Shown: one piece after another, positions 18,112-26,386 of the stretch | How the letters are laid out: each line of letters begins with the position of its first letter | Numbering within the stretch: position 1 is the first letter of the stretch | Source: Sandaracinaceae bacterium | GTDB lineage: Bacteria > Myxococcota_A > Polyangia > Polyangiales > Houyiibacteriaceae | Direction: 5' to 3' | DNA length: 64,000 bases | Assembly (NCBI GenBank): GCA_020633055.1 | Contig: JACKEJ010000013.1 | Span: 186,001-250,000, forward strand | Notes under the pieces: model-generated | What the model saw: the letters and a program-made list of their open reading frames with translations, nothing else | Told to the model about the DNA's origin: nothing | Databases searched by the model: none | Made by a program: the position numbers and the translations under genes

Positions 18112-19386
18112 TCACTCGCTCGCGGCCTGGGTGACCTCGGACTCGGCAGGCCCTTCGGCGGCCACGTCGTCTTCGCTCGGCAGCGGCGCGTTCGGGTCGA
18201 GGACCCACGCGGGCGGCCGCTCGGTGTTACTCCCGCGCCAGCGGGCCACCACGCGGAAGATGCCACGCGCGGGCACGAACCGGATGACGGCCACCTGCCC
18301 TTGGCCCGGCACGTTCCCCTGGGGGGCGCGCTCGGTGATGATGACCGTCAGGGTGTCGGGACCGCGGGGCGCGACGGACACGTTCGCGGTGCAGCAGGGC
18401 GCGATGAAGTGCACCACCCCTTGCCGGCGCGCGCCATGCCAGGCGTTCAGCAGCGGCGCGCTGGAATTGGGCGGCGTCAGCAGCGGCTGGTTCTCCACGT
18501 GGAACACGAAGCGGCGACCGTCGGGGGCGCGCCAGAGCGCCTCGGCGTGGCCGTTGCTGTCCCACAGGCGCACCCGCCGGTCGAGCACGTGGGGCTCCTG
18601 GGGTGGGCCTGGGGTGCGCGTGGTGTCCAGCAGCACGCCGCCCGTGCTGTCGTTGTAGACCTGGGCGGCGACCAGGTTCAGTTCCACCCCTTGCCGCTCA
18701 CCGTCGCGGAACGTGTCTCCGAAGCGGAACACGATGCGCAGCACCAGGCGCTCGGCAACGTTCTGCGTCAGGAAGGCGGCCGCAGCGCTCGCCGGGACGA
18801 CCGAGAACCCCTGGGCCACGGTGTGCGCCGGTAGTACGCCCGAAGCGGTCTCACGGGTCGCCACCACCCGCGTGTCGTCGTGCTGCTCGAACCCTTCGAG
18901 GTACACGCGGAAGCCTCCCCCCATGGGCTCGTACGGATCGAAGCGCAGGTGCTGCCCGGCGGGCATGGAGTACAGGTACGTGTGGCCGTTGAGCTCGCGG
19001 GATGCGTTGCGCACGCGCACGGTACAAGTCCGGCGGGCCGCTCCGGACAAGGCATGGCAGTTCTCGAGCACAGGGTTCGCCAGCTCCAGCAGCGAGCCGC
19101 TCACCTCGGTGGCTTCGTCCGCGTAGTCGCCGAAGCGCTGCTGCGCGCGCGCCGCGCCCGGGAGCAGCGAGAGAGCAACCAGCGCCGCGCAGCCAATACG
19201 CGCCCAAGGGCCCACGAGCACCGCGGCGCCCACGAGCGTCGGGTCGCGTCGCTCGGATCGACGGAGACCCGCTCGGGCTGGCGCCCCGAGGGTCGCCACC
19301 AAAGACACTCGACCTTCTGGCGAGCCCGCTGGACGACGCCCCGTGCACGAGACATCAGGAGAGTGAGTAGTGTGCGCGCGTGTCAT
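18112..19386 (-). CDS. Exported protein of unknown function
   Basis: The open frame codes for 424 residues. A hydrophobic segment (IGCAALVALSLLPGAARAQQ, about 64-83) ending in an AxA-like site predicts a Sec signal peptide and a secreted or periplasmic product. The 50 residues before it look non-coding, so the true start is probably a GTG at 19308, 19299 or 19233. The mature part is beta-rich, has four Cys in two pairs (NCHALSGAARRTCTV and PCCTANV), and ends in an acidic tail. I recognise no domain. It converges on orn and stands alone. Confidence 0.6.
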   Translation of the reverse strand: MTRAHTTHSPDVSCTGRRPAGSPEGRVSLVATLGAPARAGLRRSERRDPTLVGAAVLVGPWARIGCAALVALSLLPGAARAQQRFGDYADEATEVSGSLLELANPVLENCHALSGAARRTCTVRVRNASRELNGHTYLYSMPAGQHLRFDPYEPMGGGFRVYLEGFEQHDDTRVVATRETASGVLPAHTVAQGFSVVPASAAAAFLTQNVAERLVLRIVFRFGDTFRDGERQGVELNLVAAQVYNDSTGGVLLDTTRTPGPPQEPHVLDRRVRLWDSNGHAEALWRAPDGRRFVFHVENQPLLTPPNSSAPLLNAWHGARRQGVVHFIAPCCTANVSVAPRGPDTLTVIITERAPQGNVPGQGQVAVIRFVPARGIFRVVARWRGSNTERPPAWVLDPNAPLPSEDDVAAEGPAESEVTQAASE

Positions 19387-19552
19387 GAACTCTATGGGGG
19401 GAGCATACGCTCAGCCCCCGTGTGTTTCACCCCGACGCATCCCGAGCCACCGCGCCGGACGCGGGCTGAGACGAAACGAGCCCGGAAAAGATTCCAAGCT
19501 CGTCACGAATCCCAGGCGCGCACCCCGCCGCGTTGGCGGAACGGACGCGGCG

Positions 19553-20752
19553 CTACGGCGTACCGATGCAGTCGTTGGCCGGCATCTGTTCCACCCACGC
19601 ACGCAGCAGGGCGGCCCCATGGCGGTGCTGCAGCGAACGCCCCAAGAGCGGCATCATCGCGCCCACCTCCTCCGTCTCGACGCGGAAGATGAGGATGGAC
19701 TCGTCCGGGTTGCCCGGCACGATGTCGAAGGTGAAGCCGCCGGTGCCCGAGCCCGCGCTCCCAGGGCGCTTGCACACCCCCAGGCGGAAGTCGTCGGTGT
19801 TCTCGTAGTTCAGGAAGAGCTGCGAGGTCACCCCCTGCACACCGTTCGGGTTGTGGCAGTGCGCGCAGTTCACATCGAGGTAGCTGCGCGCGGCGTCGTC
19901 CAGCTCGGCTCCGGAGAGCGCCCCCACACCGTTGGCCTCGATGCCAGCGAAGGCGTAGGCGGCGTCCACCTCGCTCAGGCTGGGCAACCCGCTGAGCAGC
20001 CCCTCGTCGGCCAGGCGCGTCAGCTGATTCTGGACGCCCCCGTCGGTGCCATAGTCGTAGTCGCGGTTCAGGTTGCGCGCCTTCGGCCCGATGGGCAGCG
20101 TCAGCGTCTCGCCGTCGACGCGCCGCTGATGGCAGCTGAGGCACTGGTTGCGCTGAGGGATCAGGTAGTTGGCCACCTGCGGCTCTCCCTCGGCGTCGAT
20201 GAACGGCACTTCACGCACCTCGCCCGCCGGGCTGTAGTAGGCCTCCTCCTGCGCCTCGTCCCAGATGTACGGAAACGCGCGCCAGCCGTCCTCGAAGCGG
20301 ATCAACAAGCGCGTCTCCACCAGCGTGCGGTTCAGCTCCGGAGTGCGGAAGTCCGCGGCCATGGAGAAGCTCTTGATGAGCACCGTCCCTACCGGAAAGT
20401 CGAAGACGCCATCGTCGGTGTAGGTCGCGCTGCTGCCCTCGGGCACGTAGATGGCGCGGTTCTTCAGCGCGTAGTCCGAGAAGAGCGGCGTGTTCAGGTC
20501 GTACGGGACGACCCGCGTGTTGTAGCGGAACTGCCCGTCGCCGTCGTAGGCGAGCAGGTTGTACTCCGAAAGCCGCTCCGGGGTCGCCCCCGTGAGGGAC
20601 ACACGCGGTGCGTGCGACGGGTTGAAGCCCCCTCCGGAGTCCCCGCCACAGCTGCTGGCGCCGAGCGCACACAGCAGCGACAGGGTCGGCAGGAGCAGCC
20701 GCCGCGCACAGGCGCGTAAGCCGGGGAGGGTCGTGCGCCGCATCCGCATCAA
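19553..20752 (-). CDS. Di-haem c-type cytochrome lipoprotein, SO2930/HNE_0200 family
   Basis: This is a 399-residue exported protein. The lipobox is in LGASSCGGD (Cys about 35). Two haem-c motifs, CLSCH (about 204-208) and CAHCH (about 296-300), indicate two covalently bound haems. The sequence YNLLAYDGDGQFRYNTRVVPYDLNTPLFSDYALKNRAIYVPEGSSATY and the phrase NYLIPQRNQCLSCH are characteristic of the TIGR03806 group. In that group the adjacent gene is typically a TIGR03805 beta-helix protein, exactly as found here. Its ATG overlaps the stop of that gene (ATGA). Likely role is extracytoplasmic electron transfer; the partner oxidation is unknown. Confidence 0.85.
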   Translation of the reverse strand: MMRMRRTTLPGLRACARRLLLPTLSLLCALGASSCGGDSGGGFNPSHAPRVSLTGATPERLSEYNLLAYDGDGQFRYNTRVVPYDLNTPLFSDYALKNRAIYVPEGSSATYTDDGVFDFPVGTVLIKSFSMAADFRTPELNRTLVETRLLIRFEDGWRAFPYIWDEAQEEAYYSPAGEVREVPFIDAEGEPQVANYLIPQRNQCLSCHQRRVDGETLTLPIGPKARNLNRDYDYGTDGGVQNQLTRLADEGLLSGLPSLSEVDAAYAFAGIEANGVGALSGAELDDAARSYLDVNCAHCHNPNGVQGVTSQLFLNYENTDDFRLGVCKRPGSAGSGTGGFTFDIVPGNPDESILIFRVETEEVGAMMPLLGRSLQHRHGAALLRAWVEQMPANDCIGTP

Positions 20753-22170
20753 AGCTCCGGAACCACGAGCTCACCACCGTTCAGGGTGGTGCAGTCGAAC
20801 GGGGCGAAGGGCGCGGTGGCAAGCTGCAAGAAGGGCGAGCCGGGGCTCATGAGCTGTGCCTCGCCGTTGAAGCTGGCGAACGTCCCGTTGGTGTTGCCGC
20901 CCACGCAGATGTGGTTGTCGTTCGAATTGTTGGCCGGCACGTTCTCGTCGAACATGGACTCCCCGATGGTGTCGTAGAGCACGGAGTCCGTGGGGTCCGA
21001 CCCGTACAGCACCGCCAGCAGCTGGCCGAACCGGATGGTGAGGTCGTAGCGGGAGCCAGGGTTCACGTGCATGTTCCCCGACACGACGATGTTCTCGGAG
21101 CGGAAGTTCGTGATCGTGCCCGGGGTGGCACCCTCGAGCAGGCCCAGGTCGTCCCAGTCGCCCACGAGCATCGCCGTGGGGAGCTCCCAGTTCTCCGGCA
21201 GGGGCTCGACGATCATGCCGCTGATGACCGCGATGTCGACGGCGTTGTTCTCCTCGTAGCGGTTGTTGACGACCATCACGCGGCGCGAGGCCATCACGAA
21301 CGTTCCCGTGCCCGGCGGGATCTCGGAGACCGTGCCGCCAGGCGCGAAGTTCCGGCCGTTGTTGCGGATGATGACGTTGTCGCGCAGGCGCACGTCGCGG
21401 CCCACGATGGGGTTGCCCGGCAGGTCGAAGACCACGATGCCGCCCGTGTTGTTCTCCGCGTGGTTCTCGTAGACGTCTGCGTACTGCGTGTTCTCGATCT
21501 CGAGGCCCGCGACGTTGCCGCGCACCGTGTTGCGGCGTACCACGACGTGCTGACACTGGCCCACGTACAGGCCGGCGTCCGACGCGTTCGAGGCCTCGCT
21601 GTCCTCGACCAGTACGTTCTGGCTCTTCACGGGGTAGATGCCGTAGGCGCCGTTGCTCGAGCGGCCGGGGTTGGTCCACGTAGCGCGGATGCGGCGGAAG
21701 GTGACGCCGTCGCTGTCCTCGACGCGGATGCCATCCTTCGGCGCGTCGAGCACCGTCAGGTCCTGCACCAGGAAGTCGTCGGCGACCACGTCGACGCCGT
21801 TGATCTGCGCGGCGGCCGAAGTGAAGGACAGCGTGGTCGCGTCCATGCCCTGCCCCACCAAGCTGATGCCGTCCGCGTTGCGGATGGTGACCTGGTTGTC
21901 GAGCTCGAAGGTGCCCGGCCCGAGGATGATGGTGGTGTCGCTCTCGAGCGCGTTCACGGCCGCCAACAGGGCCGCCGAGTCACCGCCCTCGACCTCGACG
22001 CAGTTCGCGCTGTCGAAGTCGCGGCAGTTGTTGGTTTCGAAGCGCCCGCCGCTGCTACCACACCCGACCACGGCGCCCGCGAGGGGGGCGACGGCCAGGG
22101 GAGCGAGGGTCAAGAGCGCGAAGAGGTCGCGGCGATGCGTCGCGCGCGGCGCTGGAGAGAGCGTCTTCAT
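20749..22170 (-). CDS. Parallel beta-helix lipoprotein (TIGR03805-like)
   Basis: This is a 473-residue protein. The N-terminal signal ends in a lipobox (AGAVVGCGSS). The rest is a right-handed parallel beta-helix with many short repeats such as GIRVEDSDGVTFRRIRATW, NVLVEDSEASNASDAGLYVGQCQHVVVRRNTV, AGLEIENTQYADVYENHAENNTGGIVVFD and VRLRDNVIIRNNG. The start ATG was chosen because signal peptide and lipobox follow directly. It is the first gene of a two-gene operon with the di-haem cytochrome. This pairing is known as a conserved gene neighbourhood of unknown function; a polysaccharide-related role has been guessed from the fold. Confidence 0.85.
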   Translation of the reverse strand: MKTLSPAPRATHRRDLFALLTLAPLAVAPLAGAVVGCGSSGGRFETNNCRDFDSANCVEVEGGDSAALLAAVNALESDTTIILGPGTFELDNQVTIRNADGISLVGQGMDATTLSFTSAAAQINGVDVVADDFLVQDLTVLDAPKDGIRVEDSDGVTFRRIRATWTNPGRSSNGAYGIYPVKSQNVLVEDSEASNASDAGLYVGQCQHVVVRRNTVRGNVAGLEIENTQYADVYENHAENNTGGIVVFDLPGNPIVGRDVRLRDNVIIRNNGRNFAPGGTVSEIPPGTGTFVMASRRVMVVNNRYEENNAVDIAVISGMIVEPLPENWELPTAMLVGDWDDLGLLEGATPGTITNFRSENIVVSGNMHVNPGSRYDLTIRFGQLLAVLYGSDPTDSVLYDTIGESMFDENVPANNSNDNHICVGGNTNGTFASFNGEAQLMSPGSPFLQLATAPFAPFDCTTLNGGELVVPEL

Positions 22171-22370
22171 GGGTGGAGTCCTTGGTCGGGCGGGGGGGGA
22201 TGGGGCGGCGGCACGCGCCGGCCGGCATTTCATGACAGGATACACCCCAAGGGTCGAGTTGGCCCGCAGCGCCCAAGCACCTACATCGCCTCTACGACGC
22301 GCGTCCCCGCCCCTCGCGTCCCGTCCACCCGCGTCCCGTCCACCCGCGCCCGCCGATCCGCCGCCTTCGC

Positions 22371-24065
22371 ATGAACCTCGTCTACTTCGTGATCCTCGTC
22401 GGCGTGCTGATCTTCGTGCACGAGCTGGGGCACTTCACCTGGGCCAAGCTCTTCGGGGTCAAGGTCGAGACGTTCAGTCTGGGGTTCGGACCCACCCTCG
22501 CCTCGTTCAAGTGGGGAGACACGGTGTACCGAGTGGGCGCGCTCCCGCTCGGGGGCTACGTGCGCATGCTCGGGGAGAGCCCGCGTGACTACGTGAAGCC
22601 CGAGGATCGTCCGCGCAGCTTCTTCGCGCAGGCCGTGTGGCGCCGCGTGATCATCGTGCTGGCGGGCCCCGCCATGAACCTCTTCTTCCCGCTGGCCCTG
22701 TTCTTCCTGGTCACCCTGGGCGCCGACGCACTGCTCACCCCGGCGGAGGTCGGCTCGGTGCGCCCCGGCATGCCCGCCGACGGGCTGCTGCTCCCGGGCG
22801 ATCGCGTCGTCGCGGTCAATGGCCAGCCCGTGTCCACCTTCAGCGCCGTGTCGCACATCGTCCGGCAGCACCCCGGCGACCTGGTGGTGTTCGAGGTGGA
22901 GCGAGAGCGCGCGGACGACGCGGGCCACGGCGAGCGACAGCGCTATGTGGAGGTGCTCCTGGCGGCACCGGGTGAGAGCCCCCGCATCCCGGAGCTGGGG
23001 GTGGTCGAGCGCGTGGGGCTCGTCGGCATCAGCCCAGCGAGCCCGCTGCCCGTCGTGGGCGTGACCTCCCCGGCCAGCGTCGCGGCTCGCTCGGGCATCC
23101 GCACCTTCGACCGCATCCTGGGCCTCGGGGGCACCCGCATCGACGAGCTGCGCCAGACGCGCCGGCCGCTCGACGTGCACTCGCTGGTGCCCGTGACGCT
23201 GCTGCGCCCCGAGCGGGTGGAGGGGGCCCTCGGGGGTCTGGTGGAGCTGGACGTCTACCGGCCACACTTCACCTCGTTGGTGGTCCCTCCGGGCGACGGG
23301 GACCCGCTGCACCGCGTGGGGCTCGAGAGCGCCGCCACCTACGTCTCGCGCGTGCAGCGCGGCTCGGCCGAGCACCAGCTGGGGCTTCGGCCGGGCGACC
23401 GCATCATCGCGGTGGACGAGCACGTGGTGCGTGTGTGGGCCGACGTCGTCGACCTGCTCGGCAGCCACGAGGTGGCAGACCACCACATCGTCTGGCGTCG
23501 CGGCGACCGCCTGCACGAAGGCACGCTGGTGCTGCCACGCGTGCAGGGCACCACCCCCCACGGCGAGATCTACGATCGGGTCGTGATCGGCGTCGACGGC
23601 TTCCGGCCGGTCACCATCCTGCCCGCCGTCCCGCCCGACAGCCAGCTGGCGTACGCCGCCCGGGTCGCCGTCGACGAGACGCGTCGCATGGTGGAGCTGA
23701 CCCTCTACTCGCTGCTGCGGCTCTTCCAAGGGCGCATCACGGTCAAGTCCATCGGCGGGCCCATCAGCGTGTACGAGGAGACCGGCCGAGCCGCGCGCGC
23801 GGGCGCCAGCGACTACCTGCGCCTGATGGCGTTCGTGAGCGTGAACCTGGGCATCCTCAACTTGCTGCCCATCCCCATGCTCGACGGAGGGCACCTGCTG
23901 TTCTTCCTGATCGAGACCGTCATGCGGCGCCCCATCTCACGCCGCCGCCGCGAGCAGGCCGGGCTGGTGGGGCTGGTGTTGCTCTTGCTCATGATGGCGA
24001 TCGCCTTCAAGAACGACATCGAGCGCCTATGGCCGGACACCCCCGAGAGCAGCAGCGCGCCCTGA
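22371..24065 (+). CDS. rseP: Site-2 intramembrane zinc metalloprotease RseP
   Basis: This is a 564-residue S2P protease, longer than E. coli RseP (450) because of extended periplasmic PDZ regions. The zinc site HELGH is at residues 17-21 in the first helix and the third zinc ligand is in the C-terminal NLLPIPMLDGGHLLFF. Two PDZ-like segments (GDRVVAVNGQPV and GDRIIAVDEHVV) lie in between. The family-typical GGYVRMLGE strand and the AGPAMNLFFPL helix are present. It would cleave anti-sigma factors or signal-peptide remnants within the membrane. The 3' end overlaps the rsmB start by 37 bp. Confidence 0.93.
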   Translation: MNLVYFVILVGVLIFVHELGHFTWAKLFGVKVETFSLGFGPTLASFKWGDTVYRVGALPLGGYVRMLGESPRDYVKPEDRPRSFFAQAVWRRVIIVLAGPAMNLFFPLALFFLVTLGADALLTPAEVGSVRPGMPADGLLLPGDRVVAVNGQPVSTFSAVSHIVRQHPGDLVVFEVERERADDAGHGERQRYVEVLLAAPGESPRIPELGVVERVGLVGISPASPLPVVGVTSPASVAARSGIRTFDRILGLGGTRIDELRQTRRPLDVHSLVPVTLLRPERVEGALGGLVELDVYRPHFTSLVVPPGDGDPLHRVGLESAATYVSRVQRGSAEHQLGLRPGDRIIAVDEHVVRVWADVVDLLGSHEVADHHIVWRRGDRLHEGTLVLPRVQGTTPHGEIYDRVVIGVDGFRPVTILPAVPPDSQLAYAARVAVDETRRMVELTLYSLLRLFQGRITVKSIGGPISVYEETGRAARAGASDYLRLMAFVSVNLGILNLLPIPMLDGGHLLFFLIETVMRRPISRRRREQAGLVGLVLLLLMMAIAFKNDIERLWPDTPESSSAP

Positions 24066-25450
24066 GCGCCGACGCCCGCGCCGTCGCCATCGAGGTGCTG
24101 CGCCGGGTGGATCAAGAGGGCGCGTGGGCCAGCCGGGCGCTCGACGCCGAGCTGAAGCGGCGCGGGGCGAGCGGTCGAGACGCGGCGCTGGCCGCCGAGA
24201 TCGTCTACGGCACCCTGCGCACCCTGCCGTGGCTGGACGCACGCCTCGCGACCCGCATGAAGCGCTCGGGGCGCGTGGACGCGCTCACCCGCGCCGCGCT
24301 GCGCGTGGGTCTGTACCAGCTACAGCACCTCTCGCGCGTGCCCCCCCATGCCGCGGTGAACGCCAGCGTGAACGCCGTGCGCGAGGCTCGCGGCCAGCGC
24401 GTCGCAGGCTTCGTGAATGCCGTCCTGCGCGGCCTGGCCGCCGATCGCCCGCGTGAGCCGGCGCCCCCCGAGCGCGTCGCCCTGCCGGCGTGGCTCGAGC
24501 AGGCGCTGATCGCATCCCTGGGGGCCGAGCGCGCGGACACGCTGACGCGCGCGCGAGTGCTGCCCCCCCCCCTCGATCTGCGCGTGTCGGCGGGTCGCGA
24601 GGTGGCCGAGGTCTTGGAGCGCCTGCGAGACGCCGCCCTCGTGGAAGCCGACGCGGACGCGGGCCCGGGGTCGACCGCGGACGCAGGCCAGGGGCCGACC
24701 GCGGACGGCGAGCGGGGCGGCCCTGTGTTCGACACCCTCCCCGCCTCGCCGCGTGCCCTGCGCGTGAAGCGGGCCGGTGACCCGCGCCGCCTGCCGGGCT
24801 TCGACGAGGGCGACTTCGTGGTGCAGGAGATCGGCTCGCAGCTCATCGCCCAGCTGGTGGACGCACAGCCCGGCGAGCGCATCGCAGACGCCTGCGCCGG
24901 CCGGGGCGGGAAGACGCTGCTGCTGGCCGAGGCCGTCGGGGCGACCGGACACGTCAGCGCCTTCGAGCTGCACGAAGCGCGGCTGGAGCAGATCCCGGCG
25001 GCGCTCACGCACGTGGGATGCCAGACCGAGGTCGAGCTGGTGTGCGCGGACCTGGCCGTGGGCTGCGCGGGGCTCGAGGGGCGCTTCGACCGCGTGCTCA
25101 TCGACGCGCCCTGCACGGGGGTGGGCACCTTCCACCGGCGCCCCGAGCTGCTGCTGCGGCTGAGCCAGAACGACCCGGAGCGCATGGGAGCGCTCCAAGC
25201 GCGGCTGCTCGCGAACGCGGCGCAGTTGGCGCGCCCAGGTGGGGTGGTGTGCTACGCGGTGTGCTCACCCTTGGCCGAGGAGGGGGCGGCCGTGGCGGGC
25301 CAGGCTGCAGCGCTCGGGCTGCGTCCCCTACCGTTCGGAGACGACGCGTGCGTACCCCCGGACACCGACGGGGCCGTGCGGATCGGCCCCTGGACCCCAG
25401 GCGTCGCGGAGAGCGCGGACGCCTACCAAGTATTTCGTTTCCTTCGTTGA
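24029..25450 (+). CDS. rsmB: 16S rRNA (cytosine(967)-C(5))-methyltransferase RsmB
   Basis: This is a 473-residue protein with an N-terminal NusB-like RNA-binding domain (ARAVAIEVLRRVDQEGAWASRALD to AGFVNAVLRGLA) and a C-terminal SAM-dependent methyltransferase domain. The SAM motif is ADACAGRGGKTLLLAE, motif IV is IDAPCTGVGTFHRRPE with the release Cys, and motif VI is VVCYAVCSPL with the catalytic Cys. The ATG inside rseP was chosen because family homology begins about a dozen residues later. An Asp/Ala/Gly-rich insertion (about residues 206-230) lies between the domains. The stop codon overlaps the -35 box of the tRNA-Pro promoter. Confidence 0.92.
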   Translation: MAGHPREQQRALSADARAVAIEVLRRVDQEGAWASRALDAELKRRGASGRDAALAAEIVYGTLRTLPWLDARLATRMKRSGRVDALTRAALRVGLYQLQHLSRVPPHAAVNASVNAVREARGQRVAGFVNAVLRGLAADRPREPAPPERVALPAWLEQALIASLGAERADTLTRARVLPPPLDLRVSAGREVAEVLERLRDAALVEADADAGPGSTADAGQGPTADGERGGPVFDTLPASPRALRVKRAGDPRRLPGFDEGDFVVQEIGSQLIAQLVDAQPGERIADACAGRGGKTLLLAEAVGATGHVSAFELHEARLEQIPAALTHVGCQTEVELVCADLAVGCAGLEGRFDRVLIDAPCTGVGTFHRRPELLLRLSQNDPERMGALQARLLANAAQLARPGGVVCYAVCSPLAEEGAAVAGQAAALGLRPLPFGDDACVPPDTDGAVRIGPWTPGVAESADAYQVFRFLR

Positions 25451-25475
25451 CAGCCTCGGGGCCGGGAGCTAGGTT
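25447..25475 (+). promoter_or_regulatory. Promoter of tRNA-Pro
   Basis: A consensus TTGACA (overlapping the rsmB stop codon) is followed 17 bp later by TAGGTT. The tRNA 5' end is 13 bp beyond the -10 box. The spacing and the perfect -35 box make this a likely housekeeping promoter. Confidence 0.6.
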
Positions 25476-25488
25476 CCGGCCGCTCAAT

Positions 25489-25565
25489 CGGGGCGTAGCG
25501 CAGTTTGGTAGCGCGCACGGTTCGGGACCGTGAGGCCGGAGGTTCGAATCCTCTCGCCCCGACCA
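25489..25565 (+). tRNA. tRNA-Pro (anticodon CGG)
   Basis: The 77-nt cloverleaf has the acceptor pair CGGGGCG/CGCCCCG, a D-arm with GCGCAGTTTGGTAGCGC, an anticodon stem CACGG/CCGTG with loop TTCGGGA (anticodon CGG, reads CCG), a T-arm GGAGGTTCGAATCCTCT, and an encoded CCA end. CCG should be a common proline codon at this GC content. Confidence 0.95.
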
Positions 25566-25587
25566 TCCATCCATCCCGACGCGAACA

Positions 25588-25720
25588 CGGTTGGCCCAAT
25601 CGAGGGACTGGGCCAACCGGTGTTGCGGATGCTGACGAGGGGCAGATCGACCGTCGTCCAGCCACCACGGATCCGATCACAGCGAAAAGTAGTTGGCCCG
25701 GTCCAGGTATTGGGCCAACC
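25588..25720. repeat. Two related hairpins between tRNA-Pro and the response regulator gene
   Basis: The first hairpin has 11-bp arms CGGTTGGCCCA/TGGGCCAACCG (25588-25598 and 25609-25619). The second has 8-bp arms GTTGGCCC/GGGCCAAC (25692-25699 and 25712-25719). The outermost halves also pair with each other (GGTTGGCCCAAT and ATTGGGCCAACC). The first may terminate the tRNA transcript, although no T-run follows. The second lies 17 bp before the response regulator ATG and could be an operator or an attenuator-like element. Confidence 0.6.
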
Positions 25721-25736
25721 TTCCGCCTGAATCATC

Positions 25737-26345
25737 ATGCCGAAGCTTCCCCAACAAGTCCGCGTGCTCGTCGTCGACGACGACAAGGCCATCTGCGAGT
25801 TCATGGAAACCTTCCTCACGGCGGATGGTTTCGAGGTCACCACGCTGAACGACCCGCAAGCCGTGGAGGAGACCGTGCGCGCAGGCGGATTCCATCTGCT
25901 CGTGCTGGATCTGATGATGCCCAAGATGGACGGCGTCGAGGTCCTCGAGCGCGTCCGACGCGTCGACAAGGACGTCGCGGTCGTGATCTTCACGGGTTAC
26001 CCCTCGCTCGACACCGCCGTGCAGAGCATGAAGCTCGACGCGGTGGACTACCTCAAGAAGCCGTTCAACCCCGACGAGTTCCGCACGGTGCTCGAGCGCG
26101 TCCTGCGCAAGAAGGGCCTGTCGCGCACCCCCGAGGAAGACCTGCACAAGGTCATCGGCGAGTCCATCCGGCGGCTGCGCAAGGACGCGGGCCTCACGCT
26201 CAAGCTGCTCTCGCGGCGCACCAACCTCAGCGTGTCGCTGCTCAGCCAGATCGAGCGCGCCGAGTCCAGCGCCAGCATCAGCTCGCTGTACAAGATCGCG
26301 ACCGCGCTCGACGTGCGCATCCAAGATCTGTTCGGCGACTACTGA
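25737..26345 (+). CDS. Response regulator with C-terminal XRE-type helix-turn-helix
   Basis: This is a 202-residue protein. The receiver domain (about 7-125) has VLVVDDDKAI with the acidic pocket, phospho-acceptor Asp near 58 in LLVLDLMMPKMDG, the Thr of VVIFTGY and the Lys of YLKKPFNP. A short linker leads to an XRE/Cro-type helix-turn-helix (GESIRRLRKDAGLTLKLLSRRTNLSVSLLSQIERAESSASISSLYKIATALDVRIQDLF). This receiver-XRE combination is uncommon outside myxobacteria and relatives. There is no adjacent histidine kinase, so it is an orphan regulator. Two hairpins with a shared stem lie directly upstream and may be its own binding sites. Confidence 0.92.
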   Translation: MPKLPQQVRVLVVDDDKAICEFMETFLTADGFEVTTLNDPQAVEETVRAGGFHLLVLDLMMPKMDGVEVLERVRRVDKDVAVVIFTGYPSLDTAVQSMKLDAVDYLKKPFNPDEFRTVLERVLRKKGLSRTPEEDLHKVIGESIRRLRKDAGLTLKLLSRRTNLSVSLLSQIERAESSASISSLYKIATALDVRIQDLFGDY

Positions 26346-26386
26346 ACGGCCCCTCGCGCGGAGTGTCCCGCCAAGGCTGCTTCGGA

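Noticed and set aside
22310..22350. Short tandem repeat CGCGTCCCGTCCACC before rseP
   Set aside because: Only two full units in GC-rich leader DNA; likely chance slippage without regulatory meaning.
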